This document shows, one piece after another, positions 9,571 to 18,632 of a stretch of 24,918 nt of DNA. Each line of letters begins with the position of its first letter. The stretch's first letter is position 1. The notes under the pieces were generated by a model. That model was not told the origin of the DNA, ran no database searches, and saw only the letters and a program-made list of their open reading frames with translations. The DNA is taken from positions 1 through 24,918 of the forward strand of contig WION01000674.1 of NCBI GenBank assembly GCA_015039365.1, in the 5' to 3' direction. A program made the translations under genes and the position numbers. The stretch is from Amanita rubescens. Taxonomy: Eukaryota; Basidiomycota; Agaricomycetes; Agaricales; Amanitaceae.

Positions 9571-9650
9571 ACAAACAAACTCGACGTCGCTGGTATTCAG
9601 AGACTATGGACGCTGGTGCCACGCCAATTCAAGATAGCGTGCAGCGGATA
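9215..9650. repeat. Tandem duplication, copy 1
   Basis: 436-bp unit that starts at CAGAGGGAGACACTCCCGAG in the last exon of the unknown-function gene and runs past its stop. Positions 9621-9643 repeat 23 bases of the terminal exon of the opposing glutamine-synthetase-like gene, but here its stop codon and splice acceptor are lost. This copy therefore serves only the + strand gene. Confidence 0.88.
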
Positions 9651-10088
9651 CAGAGGGAGACACTCCCGAGTTTTTGAGCACTTTCATACCCCATCATCTG
9701 CATTGTTGCGCCTTCCACTAACTATTACGGATATGGCGCCCATTCATTTACCATTTTCTATACCATTGTATAGGTTACCCAGTAAATGCCCACTATTGTA
9801 AGTTCTGGCAATGCTTGGTTAGCAAAAGGCTCGTAGGACGGGTAGAAAAATCTAAATATAGTGTTGACTGGAGTCGGTGGAATCATCTACGGATATCAGG
9901 GCTTAGAGGCTGTTATATACCTGATGTATGATAGTCAAATTGAACAAGGGTAGGCGGGATGATACATGTTATACAATAGAGCAACGAACTCGACGTCGCT
10001 GGTATACATAGCCTACAGTACAACGATTGATAGTAATGATACTCTAACAGATCTAGCTGGGTTTACGCCAATTCAAGATAGCGTGCAA
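9651..10088. repeat. Tandem duplication, copy 2 (pseudo-3' end of the + strand gene)
   Basis: Direct repeat of 9215-9650 with many substitutions and small indels. The + strand frame is broken by indels and stops (for example the stop that ends the frame at 9801), so this part is a pseudogene fragment. The end of the unit (10063-10088) is the intact terminal exon of the glutamine-synthetase-like gene on the - strand. Similarity is high by eye; I have not computed it. Confidence 0.88.
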
Positions 10089-12225
10089 CTATATAGTCGA
10101 CGCCGTTCAATCAAAGGTACGAGTAATGTATCATTTCACTCACTTTCCCAGTCAGTCACAGCTTTATTCCAAACGCCAACTTCGTGCTCTCGAGTTCCGC
10201 CATAATGGTTCACAAAATCATCGCCAATCACTTCTCTGGCGATGCTGTTAGGCTTCATCATTTGTTCCGTCGCCGCTTGGAGAGATGTAGCTAGCATCTT
10301 AACCTTCAGCGAGACGTTAGTCATCCGTACGTCCCGACCAATGGAAAATTCACCTTTCCGGTAAGTTTATCTTGAGGACTCAGTTGATTGATCGGAGGAC
10401 CGGGTAGCGGCAACTTCTTCTGGATGCCTCTCAAGCCCAGAGCGAAGATAGCACTCAAGGCAAAATGCGGGTTCATATCTGCTCCCGGCACACGTACCTC
10501 GAAACGTGTGGCAGGTAAAGGTACGGAAGGAGGCGATATAATGCGGATGGAAGCAGCTCTGGAATCATATCCATACGTAACTGCGTTGGGAGCCCAGAAG
10601 GCCTCACCACCAACAAGCCTTTTATATCCGTTGATCGTCGGCACGAGCTGCGTGGAACAATTGTGAATGGATTTCCGAGAAAGTGGAAGTATTTACCATG
10701 GGCAAGACTTTGTGAAAGTATTAGAAACGTAGTAAATTGTTAGCCAAGGCGTACCATCAGTGATTCCATCCAAGATACCAGAGAGGAACCACTCTGCTTC
10801 TTGGCTAATAAATTTAGTATCCTCATAAGTAGCATTAACTCGGCCACCGCTCTCGAGCTCTGACTGAGAGATCGCGAATATATTCTTCCCGTCAGAGTTT
10901 CTCAACGAGACGTGAACGTGTCTTCGGTGTCCGGATCAGTGAAGAGGTGTCATTCGCCGAGAGCAGTTGCTTACCCGCTGCATCCCGGTAACTACATAGG
11001 TGTGAAATATATTTGGAAAAGTGCCATTATAAAGGGACAGCACACTTACGTTTTCCCATGGCTTCGCCATGAAACTTGGTAGCACGCCATGTTTCATTCC
11101 CAAACTCTTTGCTGTGAACTTGAAGAGGGTGGCATTATCGGCCATGCGCTGAACATTGGTGTAAGCCAAAGCTGTCTCAAATACACCAGGCCCTGTTTCT
11201 GTGTCTGATAAAGACGATGCGTCAGAAGCAGATATTTTATTTGTGTGGACATACGGTGTCCTTCGATATCTATACCGAACTTGAGGCCCTCGTCAAAAAT
11301 TTCCTGAAAATATTTCTTGTTTAACTGTGGTCTCAATAAAGAGTAGCCATGCACTTTGGCATGTTAGTTTGGGCCCAGATTCAGGGCAATTTGTGCCTTA
11401 CTTCCTGGCGTGAGTGGTTGCAGGTCACGGAACCCTTTCGCCGCCAGTGCCTGTGGAGTTTCTAAAAGGGGCATTCACAAAGCAATCCTGCTGCTTATTC
11501 ACTCAACTTACCGTTGAAATTGAAGTACTAGCGCTAATGTTATTCGATGCTCGTAACATTGTGAAATAAAGTATACCTCATATTCAATACCCGCGAAGCA
11601 AGCTAGACCACAGCTAGAGGCACGCTCGCTGATGATCTTCAGAATCCCCCTGGGGTCCACGACAAGCGATTTCCTGGTATCGGGGTCTAGGAACGAAACA
11701 AGAAACAATGGGACATTATCTTCCCATGGTATCCGACGATATGTCGATAGGTCTATAGATGCGATAATGTCCCGATAGCCATTAGCTCTATTAGAGACCA
11801 GTAATTCTTTGGAATAGACGGCATCGTGTATATCCCACCCACTATGGACGTGGTCGGTCAGGGTCGCAGACGATCAGAAACGGGGCTCACAATACGACAC
11901 TACAGAAACCAAACCCATCGGCTGATGCGGCGCTTAGAAACTTATCCTTCGACTACGCAGATAATGTCACGGCGACTACAACAAGGGAATGCGAGATGGA
12001 TACCATGTATTTGCCGCGAAGGACGCCATCGACTGGAGCATATCTGTCAGTTGACAGCGGCACGCGAGAAATCTCAATAAAGGTCCGTACCGTCGATACC
12101 TGGGCCCTCGGAGCTTTTGAAAGTTTGACAGAATTGAGGACAGGCTTACCAGCGACCTTGACTTTATTGTCATCTTTCAGGCACTCGAGGAGATCTTGGG
12201 TTGTAGTCGGCGGCTGTCCGGCCAT
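10063..12225 (-). CDS. Type-I glutamine-synthetase-like protein (GlnA/FluG family)
   Basis: ATP-dependent amide-forming ligase of the GlnA class, distinct from the eukaryotic type-II glutamine synthetase. In fungi such proteins may make glutamine or gamma-glutamyl amides of amines; the substrate cannot be told from sequence. Fifteen exons: 12150-12225, 12091-12099, 12004-12032, 11891-11952, 11577-11841, 11512-11527, 11402-11461, 11255-11353, 11050-11204, 10975-10991, 10755-10921, 10697-10707, 10354-10647, 10144-10303 and 10063-10088, giving 481 residues. Beta-grasp part: KVAGIDVDGVLRGK and GWDIHD. Catalytic part: metal-binding GIEYE and EGHHTETGPGVFE, substrate loop GCSGHVHVSL, ATP region NGYKRLVGGEAFWAPN and YGYDSRAASIRI, then FEVRVPGADMNPHFAL, and the C-terminal TREHEV and ARYLELA. 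Exons of 9, 11, 16 and 17 nt are required to recover these motifs. Divergent from the F-box gene. No damage seen. Confidence 0.93.
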
Positions 12226-12427
12226 TGGAGTGGGTCTAGGAGCGATGATGTAAGAATTGAAATATTGCTGTGATCTAGATCACACCAACCTCCATAACTA
12301 ATAATGCTAGGCACCATTACCTTTATTCGCCCAAGCCACCACCACCTTGACAGGTCAATTTTTCGCTTCCCGCTTTACAACTCACAGTGACACTGAACCA
12401 CCCGCAGGTACATGTCTGCTCAACAGC
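12226..12427. promoter_or_regulatory. Shared divergent promoter region, glutamine-synthetase-like / F-box genes
   Basis: 202 bp between divergent start codons, containing the 16-bp perfect palindrome at 12269-12284 about 45 bp from the glutamine-synthetase-like start codon. Confidence 0.55.
12269..12284. promoter_or_regulatory. 16-bp perfect palindrome in divergent promoter
   Basis: TGTGATCTAGATCACA is its own reverse complement. Such a site would suit a homodimeric transcription factor acting on one or both flanking genes. It happens to equal the bacterial CRP consensus, which is irrelevant in a fungus. The binding protein is unknown. Confidence 0.45.
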
Positions 12428-13726
12428 ATGGGTTCTACTGCTCTGGCCGTAGATCCACCTAAGCGCACCTTGCCCGAGCTAGTACCACCAGAAATCTGGC
12501 AAAAAATCTTTCGCTATGCAGTACAACTGCCCGGTGCATACTCCCATACAGATGTTGACGGGTTCATAGCATTTACACGCGATCAATACGGTATATGCGC
12601 ACAAACCCGCTTTAAGGCCGTCATGAGCACAAAGCTGGCCCTCAGCTCGGTGTGTCCCACCTGGAATGCCATGATGATGCGGCACATGTTCGAATACATC
12701 CTACTCGAGAGTGGACTACAGGCCCTCCGTGTCGCGGACGCATTTGCCAAGCACGCATCAACCGCATGGGACAAATCCAGCTGCCATCCAGCCAGGTGGA
12801 CCACCCGACTCGAGATTGCCCTTGACGGCGCACATACATGGACCCAGGAACATTCACTGGCCCTTGCCTATATCATTAAAAGCTGTCCCAATCTCATCTC
12901 CTTCTCTACCGCGTTCTGTACTGAAGATCCACCTATACTTGACAGCCTGCCCGTCATCTCCGCACTTGCCGAGTCGTCTAGCGTGAAACGAGTGGAGCTC
13001 AAGACTGATCTTCCCTCGCTAAAAGTAATCACCACCGCATTGTCTCAGTCGTTGGAAATGGTCTGGCTTCTCCCATCCCGCCGGGCATCCGAAGATCATG
13101 ACCCATGGACTTGTCATCTCCCCAATCTTCATACTTTTGTATCCCATTTTCAATTTGGTCGCGTTTTGGATCATTTGGAACTTCCGTCACTTGACACACT
13201 CATCATCAGTGACACATGCGATCGCGCCTCCATGATCAGCAAAGGCGGACGTCATCTGCAATACTTGTCTGTTTCCGACGTTGCAATCACCCTACCTTTA
13301 TTACCCATGTGCCAGAATCTGTTGACGTTGGCCATCAACTTCCATGAAGTCACGTTGAGAAACTTTACCTTTTTATTCAAAAACGTGATCTTGTCGAAAG
13401 TCCAACGTTTGGTATTAGAAGGGAATAGCGACACGGATCTTTCGTGGTGGTTCACCGCAAAACCTGCTAGACACACGGAGTGTCTTCGTAAAAATCTCGC
13501 TTCGTTCGCATCGGCAGAGACATTTCCGAACCTGCGGAATGTGCAGCTGGTGTTACCGCTTTCTATGGAGAGGATCTCCCATGATCCATCTGCCCGATGT
13601 AATTGGTGGTCTACATGGTCATCGTGGTTCATCTCTTGTAACACGCGAGGGATCACCGTGGAAACTGCATATCGCTCTCAACAATGGTCCGCCAATCAGT
13701 GGCAGCCGTTCCGGATTACGCTCTGA
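12428..13726 (+). CDS. F-box domain protein
   Basis: Probable substrate receptor of an SCF ubiquitin ligase, which would bind SKP1 through its F-box. A single exon encodes 432 residues. The F-box lies at about residues 14-100: LPELVPPEIWQKIFRYAV, then the insertion usual in Agaricomycete F-box proteins, then STKLALSSVCPTWNAMMMRHMFEYILL. The remainder has loosely spaced leucine-rich segments (LPNLHTFVSHF, LELPSLDTLIISD, GGRHLQYLSVSDVAITLPLL, LSKVQRLVLEGN) as in the large lineage-specific F-box families of mushrooms. The start is the first ATG in frame, 27 codons into a longer open frame that has no earlier ATG. No intron is needed. Substrate unknown. It converges on the dynactin gene with 115 bp between stop codons. 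Confidence 0.9.
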   Translation: MGSTALAVDPPKRTLPELVPPEIWQKIFRYAVQLPGAYSHTDVDGFIAFTRDQYGICAQTRFKAVMSTKLALSSVCPTWNAMMMRHMFEYILLESGLQALRVADAFAKHASTAWDKSSCHPARWTTRLEIALDGAHTWTQEHSLALAYIIKSCPNLISFSTAFCTEDPPILDSLPVISALAESSSVKRVELKTDLPSLKVITTALSQSLEMVWLLPSRRASEDHDPWTCHLPNLHTFVSHFQFGRVLDHLELPSLDTLIISDTCDRASMISKGGRHLQYLSVSDVAITLPLLPMCQNLLTLAINFHEVTLRNFTFLFKNVILSKVQRLVLEGNSDTDLSWWFTAKPARHTECLRKNLASFASAETFPNLRNVQLVLPLSMERISHDPSARCNWWSTWSSWFISCNTRGITVETAYRSQQWSANQWQPFRITL

Positions 13727-13841
13727 AATCAATTCACGCTTTGCTTTGTCGAATACCCCTCGTATATGCTGTATCATTAAAGAACTGCTTCGAAAGCACA
13801 TGTATTCTGATGTACGTCGCATACTCTGTGTGGACTGTAAA

Positions 13842-14599
13842 TTATGTACCATCATTGCGTCTCGGTCGATTAAATTTTGGCAACATTTCCCGCAGATACT
13901 CGACATGTTTCCGTCTGAGATCAGCTTCTTGTACTTTACCTCGTCCGCTCCATTTCCGTCTCTCTGCGGAGGGCCCGTATACCACCGTATAATCCTCCAG
14001 CACTTCGTCCTCCGTTGGTGCAAGGAGACATCCAGCACCTATGATGCAGAAGGACGATATCCGCACTGTGTGGTGGACGCGCGATCGCGTTGACATGGTG
14101 TTGAAGTTTCCAACCGCAGGTGAATCAACGCCTGCCAGGCAAAGCAACACGTTAACTTTCTAACGGTCTGTAAGCCTTGCTCTACTCACGACACCCAATC
14201 TCGAACAGATTATCGTCGCCTATTCGCATGACTTCTTTCCTCCTATGTCCGTATTTTTAGCCCTTCTAGCGATATATAAGGGACGGAAGACTCCTCACCT
14301 GTTAACGATAATAACGCTCTCCTCGATGATACAATTTGACCCAATTATGATTGGGCCTACAATTGCGTATATAGTAGCTTTGGGGTGTACCATGGTCCCT
14401 TATACAGCGGTTAGCGCCTGCAGAACAAGAAGTAGGACATGACGTACCGGCACCGATGGTTATGTCTCCACGTAGCTCAACATCTTGGCATACAACCGCT
14501 TTAGAGTGTATTGTAAACTTGTCACGCCTGGTTGAACATGAAGGATGTCAGTAAATCGCTGCTGAGAACGAGAGAGAAAAGACAACACGTTGGTGCCAT
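13842..14599 (-). CDS. Dynactin subunit 6 (p27, DCTN6)
   Basis: Pointed-end subunit of dynactin, the cytoplasmic complex that couples dynein to cargo. It folds as a left-handed beta-helix of hexapeptide repeats. Five exons: 14589-14599 (only 11 nt), 14448-14527, 14299-14398, 14190-14242 and 13842-14131, giving 177 residues, close to the family length. Hallmarks: RDKFTIHSKAVVCQDVEL, GDITIGAGTMVHPKA, IVGPIIIGSNCIIEE, VNRRKEVMRIGDDNLFEIGC, GNFNTMSTRSRVHHTV, and the C-terminal YTVVYGPSAERRKWSGRG and RRKHVEYLREMLPKFNR. The tiny first exon (MAPT) is supported by the frame and by a TACTGAC branch point in the first intron. Its start codon overlaps the ATG at 14598 on the other strand. Confidence 0.94.
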
Positions 14600-14678
14600 G
14601 CTGAAGTATAGCGCGTCACTATCACTAGTCGGAAGTCACATCACTAACTTCCCACCTTCCCCGACAGTTGATGCATTG
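14600..14678. promoter_or_regulatory. Very short shared promoter, DCTN6 / Tim17-like gene
   Basis: Only 79 bp separate the DCTN6 start from the preferred start of the Tim17-like gene. If the earlier in-frame ATG at 14598 is used instead, the two start codons overlap by two bases. Confidence 0.45.
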
Positions 14679-15592
14679 ATGGACAAACCCGCGGCGTACA
14701 CCGTCGCCCAAGGAACTTTTATTACATGCAAGTCCGTCTTTCTTTTCTCCAACCTCCACACGAGGGGGAAGAACCGCACACTAACTTTTTTTTTTTGCAG
14801 CTGCCATAAGCGCGTTCTTAACAGGTGTATACGGGATTATAACCTACCATCCAAAATGTGGCCTCCTGGCAGGCGCAGCGGCACTTAACAGCGGTGTCAC
14901 CGCCGCAACATTTTTCAGTACGTGTCTGCGGTTTACTTTTCAACCGTACACGGTTATGACGCACTTCACTTAGGTCTGCGCGAATACGCAATTAGTCCAA
15001 TCCTCGTGCGCACCCTCCCATGGCCGCAATACGAACGGAGAAAGCGAGAACTGGGACCTGCCACTGAACCCAATGGGATCCGTAACCCCGACGCGTCCTG
15101 GGCTGACAGACGAACTCATAACCTGCTCGACAGCGGGCTAAGTGGCGCAGCTACAGGCGGCATTATAAGAGGGTGGAAATGTACGTTCTATGTTCACCAT
15201 ATACGTCTAGAAACCTATTTCTGACCACCTCGATAGCTGGCTCAGCTGCTATCCTTCCGGGAGCGGTGACTGCCGCAACTATCTGCGTGTTATTGCAATA
15301 TGCGGTGAACGAAGCCGGAATCGCGAGGCTGAGATATATATCACGGCAAGACCAGGACCGTACATCAGCCACCCAACTGCCGGTCGACTCATCGATGCAG
15401 CATATATCCGCAACTGAGTCATCTCCAACAATTATGCAACGAATAATGCGCGTTATAGGAGTTCGGAAAATGACTGAGGATGAATATTTAGAGAAGATGA
15501 AAAAAACACGGGATCACCACCTTCGGCGAATAGCAGAACTTGAACGGCGGCTTGAAGTGGAGCGCGGAAATGCTAAAAACAACGGACACTAA
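14679..15592 (+). CDS. Tim17-like multi-pass membrane protein, function unknown
   Basis: Four exons, 14679-14727, 14801-14917, 14974-15180 and 15237-15592, giving 242 residues. Three or four hydrophobic, glycine- and alanine-rich segments are visible: FITSAISAFLTGVYGIITY, LLAGAAALNSGVTAATFF, LLDSGLSGAATGGIIRGW and ILPGAVTAATICVLLQY. The SGxxxGxxxG pattern and the length resemble the Tim17/Tim22/Tim23 (PRAT) superfamily of organelle membranes, so mitochondrial or peroxisomal membrane localisation is plausible; this is inference. The C-terminus is charged and helical (MTEDEYLEKMKKTRD, RRIAELERRLEVERG), probably a soluble coiled coil. The first intron has a GC donor (GCAAGT at 14728) and a long T tract before its acceptor; the frame requires it. 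An in-frame ATG at 14598 would add 27 residues, but 14679 is preferred because the other overlaps the DCTN6 start. Confidence 0.78.
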
Positions 15593-15782
15593 CATTCAAT
15601 GTTGGCTGGCCCGAAAAATACATTTATATAACCTCACATAGGCAACTTAATACAAAGGAATAAAATAATCCCGCTTAACCAACAACATTATGTGTTGGTC
15701 TGCGAAGAAAAAGTGAAAGAATCACCGAGAAATGAAACTATCTCAGGAGTCCCGCAAACAAGATAGTCCAAGGTCTAGTGTA

Positions 15783-17003
15783 TCAGTGCACAGGAACCAA
15801 CTTTAGAGTCTACAAGAAGTTAGTCTTATTTCGCCCGGGCGACACGGAAAATTGACGCTCACAATCCAATAAATCATATTTGAACCGTATTTGTTCGCGA
15901 ATGCAGTCTTATCCCCTGTTATGAAGAGAGCAGCTACTCGGACGGTTATAGTCGATACTTGCTGGACAAGTTGCTCAAGAACCAACCTTCTTGACCGTTG
16001 AAGCCCATATACGTCTCCGGTCTGCTACCATCTCTGTTTACCCAGTAGCATGAAACCTCATTTGATGACTGATTGTGAGAGAACTGTGGAAAAGTTTGGA
16101 CATCTTCCATCGTCGAGTTCAAACGACCGCTTACGATGGCAGTTTCTATCGATTTTGGTTTACCGGTAAGATGAGTAAAAGAGTTGCCTCCTTGAATCGC
16201 AGCAGCTCCCGCAGACCGCTGAACAGTCCCGCCGAACACAGAATAACTAATAGACGAGTCAGCAGTGTCCACAGAATATGAGATCGTCCTGACTCATAAT
16301 TGCCCTGTCCAAGATCGTTCGACGTCGAGTTAAATCCGACAATGGCACCAAAGAACGGGTATGCCGCGAATGGTCCGTTCTGGCCAAGTATGATGCATGA
16401 TGGGTGAATAGTAAGAGCGGGCGTACAGGGACTTACAGTAGTGGACATGAGCCCATTCTTCGACGAGGTCTCGTCCATATCCAGAGAGACCGAGAGGTAA
16501 TCGGCAGAGTCGTTCGTCAACACGCCATATTCACCATACTTATTATACTCCTTGCTGACGAATCCCAACGAACTGTAGCTTTCGTCAAGAACCTGCAAGT
16601 ATCCTCTGACGCTATATATCGGCCCTGATATGAAAAGGTACTATTAAACGCTTATTAATGACGTCACTTACGTATAGTTTGACGCGGTCATCGACGTCAA
16701 TCGTGTTTTATCTACGGACCTGTTAACGCGCTTCGAAATCGGGGCAAGGCGGGCTCGCTCACGTGTGATTGACCTGCGATGAGGTGACCTCAGGGGATAG
16801 TGCCTTGCAAGCCGTTCTGCGTTCGTTAGGCGTTTATCCTGAAGCTGAGAGAGTTCTGACACGGGCGACCTGGCTTGGTGAGCATGGACCTCTGTTGCGT
16901 CGGGATTAAATCTCTGGGTTAACACCTGTGTTTCCGTTTCCAAGGGAGTTGAAAAGGCAGAGACAGCCAACGAAAGGATGTATAGGCATAGAAATGAATG
17001 CAT
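15783..17003 (-). CDS. Secreted protein of unknown function, with a damaged splice donor
   Basis: Seven exons: 16672-17003, 16437-16611, 16297-16379, 16135-16246, 15996-16083, 15863-15933 and 15783-15809, giving about 295 residues. The N-terminus is a signal peptide (MHSFLCLYILSLAVSAFSTP). A basic, Kex2-like stretch follows (QLQDKR, ISKRVNR), suggesting a propeptide of roughly 100 residues. The mature part has NYTVRGYLQVLD, SLGFVSKEYNKYGEYG, YPFFGAIVGFNSTSNDLG, FGGTVQRSAGAAAIQGGNSF, CYWVNRDGSRPETY and LFITGDKTAFANKYGS, a pattern I know from small secreted proteins of mushrooms without assigned function. N-glycosylation sequons are present (NYT, NST, NQS). The third intron should begin after GGCAATTA, but its donor reads TGAGTC instead of GTGAGTC, as if one G were missing at about 16296/16297; its branch point and acceptor are normal. 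This is either an assembly error or a real splice mutation. Confidence 0.8.
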
Positions 17004-17202
17004 GATTAGCTGTAGAAATTAGTGAGCGTGGTTGTAGGGAGTGTGGTTGTATTGTAGCGGTGCGAGTAGATGAAGAAAAAGCTGAGCCAGAGCTGTTGTG
17101 TTTCGTACATGTTAGAAATAGTATTTTCTGCAACGGGATATTCTTTTCGGGAGATCACACTTGTGACTTGTCGCTCCACTTGGGAAAAAATGGTTGCAGT
17201 AA

Positions 17203-18565
17203 CTACGACGACTGCTCCTTTTGCCAAATTTCTATGATGCCAGTACCATCTGGTTGTAGACCACCAGTAACCACCCTTTTCTCATCAGTGATAAGCACGT
17301 TCACCTTGATCGACTCCACCACATCCCTTTCCCATAGCTTCGTCAACTTCAGTTCATTCTCCTTTTCAAGGACAAGTCGATACAGTATCGTCACGCCCAT
17401 TAGACTTGATACCACTAGGGCTCGTGCGTTGATGAACGCCCTACAAATCATCAGTCTCCGACCATCCCCTGTTAAAAGAATTGGCGAACATGGCAACGAT
17501 CGGGCCTTCCGCAATTTTGATCATATGTTCTTTGCTTTCATCGAGTCCGTTCCAAAATTTCCTGCCCTTCTTTTCTTCTTTCGATTTTTCTCCGGCAAAA
17601 TTAACCAAAATCCGCCCGTCTGCCGTCCCTGCGGCAAGAATACCAGTTGGAGAAATAGCCATCGACATAATAAATGGTGGCGAAAGCGACATCCCCCCTA
17701 CCGGTGCATAAGGTGCTGATGCGCGTCAGACATAAGCTCGACTGAGTGGCTAGTTGGCGTACCAATCTCCCTTTCTGACAGTAAACTTCCATTCGTATAA
17801 TCAAAATGAAGTAGTTTTTGGTCATAGCCCCCGCTGACCAGTTCTTTCGGTTTGTTTGGAATGAACTTGACACATCCACATACCTATAAGCCCTTTTAAT
17901 CAGTTGCACGTGGACGTAAGCAAAAGAACCAACATTTCCATGTCCGGTTTTCATTTTTGACACCTCCTTAGTCGATACGTCAACAACACTAACGATACCC
18001 GCATCTGTGCTAACAGCAACATGCGTTTTGTCTCCATTTAACACAATCTTACTATGTAACGTCAGCGCAATGGCAGAAATAATTATCTAGGTCTTACTTC
18101 GTTCACCATGTCGTCCTGTTCTGCAGTAAGTTCGATCACTTCCAGAGCATCTTCGCTATTCTGGATCATTTTGGGACTGTCGAGTCGGAATTTCATGATC
18201 TGCTAGTTATTAGCTATCTGGTAGCATAGCATAACAATGTGCGCGTACCTTCGTTCCGGCTGCAATCCAGGCATCACGCAAATCAGAACCAGGCCTCTTC
18301 ATACATATTATTGAAGAGACTTCGGAGCCGAGATTCCTGACAGCTTTGATCACTTTGAAAGTCGAAAAGTCGTAGACGCGCAATATTCCATCGTCTAGCG
18401 AAAGTGAGTACGACGGTTCCCTTGTTTAAACACTTGGATCTAATTACGTGAACCGACAAACAGTTGTCCAGCATGTCCAAAAGCAAGCGAAGAGACGGCT
18501 GAGGGTGTTTTGAGCGTCTTCAGGAGCGAATATGTGAAGTTAGGATCATGACTTTCTTGATTCAT
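17203..18565 (-). CDS. WD40 repeat protein, WDR53-like
   Basis: Seven exons: 18448-18565, 18249-18394, 18098-18199, 17934-18047, 17763-17883, 17490-17715 and 17203-17440, giving 354 residues, similar in size to WDR53. It should form one seven-bladed beta-propeller. Blade motifs include SSLAFGHAGQLFVGSDDGILRVYD, DLRDAWIAAGTKIMKF, VLNGDKTHVAVSTDAG, CVKFIPNKPKELVSGGYDQ, IMSMAISPTGILAAGTADG and RALVVSSLMGVTILY; only fragments are quoted. In animals WDR53 binds the CUL4-DDB1 ubiquitin ligase, but here only the scaffold role can be claimed. An apparent frameshift near 17715-17762 is removed by a 47-nt GTACGC-to-CAG intron that yields APYAPVGGMSLSPPF. It ends 199 bp from the secreted-protein gene and starts 67 bp after the UTP21 stop, on the same strand. 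Confidence 0.85.
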
Positions 18566-18632
18566 TATTCGGACTTTGCCGTGAAACCTTACGCTAGTTC
18601 GTTTAATAAATTAGTTTGAGTCGTACGTACAA

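Noticed and set aside
9616..9801. Small gene on the + strand downstream of the unknown-function gene
   Set aside because: The frame is a chimera of the misread glutamine-synthetase-like terminal exon and the decayed copy of the upstream gene, created by the tandem duplication.
12269..12284. Match to the bacterial CRP operator
   Set aside because: The window is clearly fungal nuclear DNA; the match reflects only that both are palindromes with TGTGA ends.
5412..13726. SKP1 and F-box genes as a functional cluster
   Set aside because: They are 6 kb apart with unrelated genes between, and F-box genes are numerous in Agaricomycetes, so proximity is probably chance.
13619..14093. Long overlapping frames on both strands across the F-box/DCTN6 junction
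   Set aside because: They are shadows of the real exons; only the DCTN6 frame gives conserved sequence.
17690..17765. Apparent frameshift in the WDR53-like gene
   Set aside because: A 47-nt intron (17716-17762) with GTACGC donor, CTGAC branch point and CAG acceptor restores the frame and the conserved sequence.
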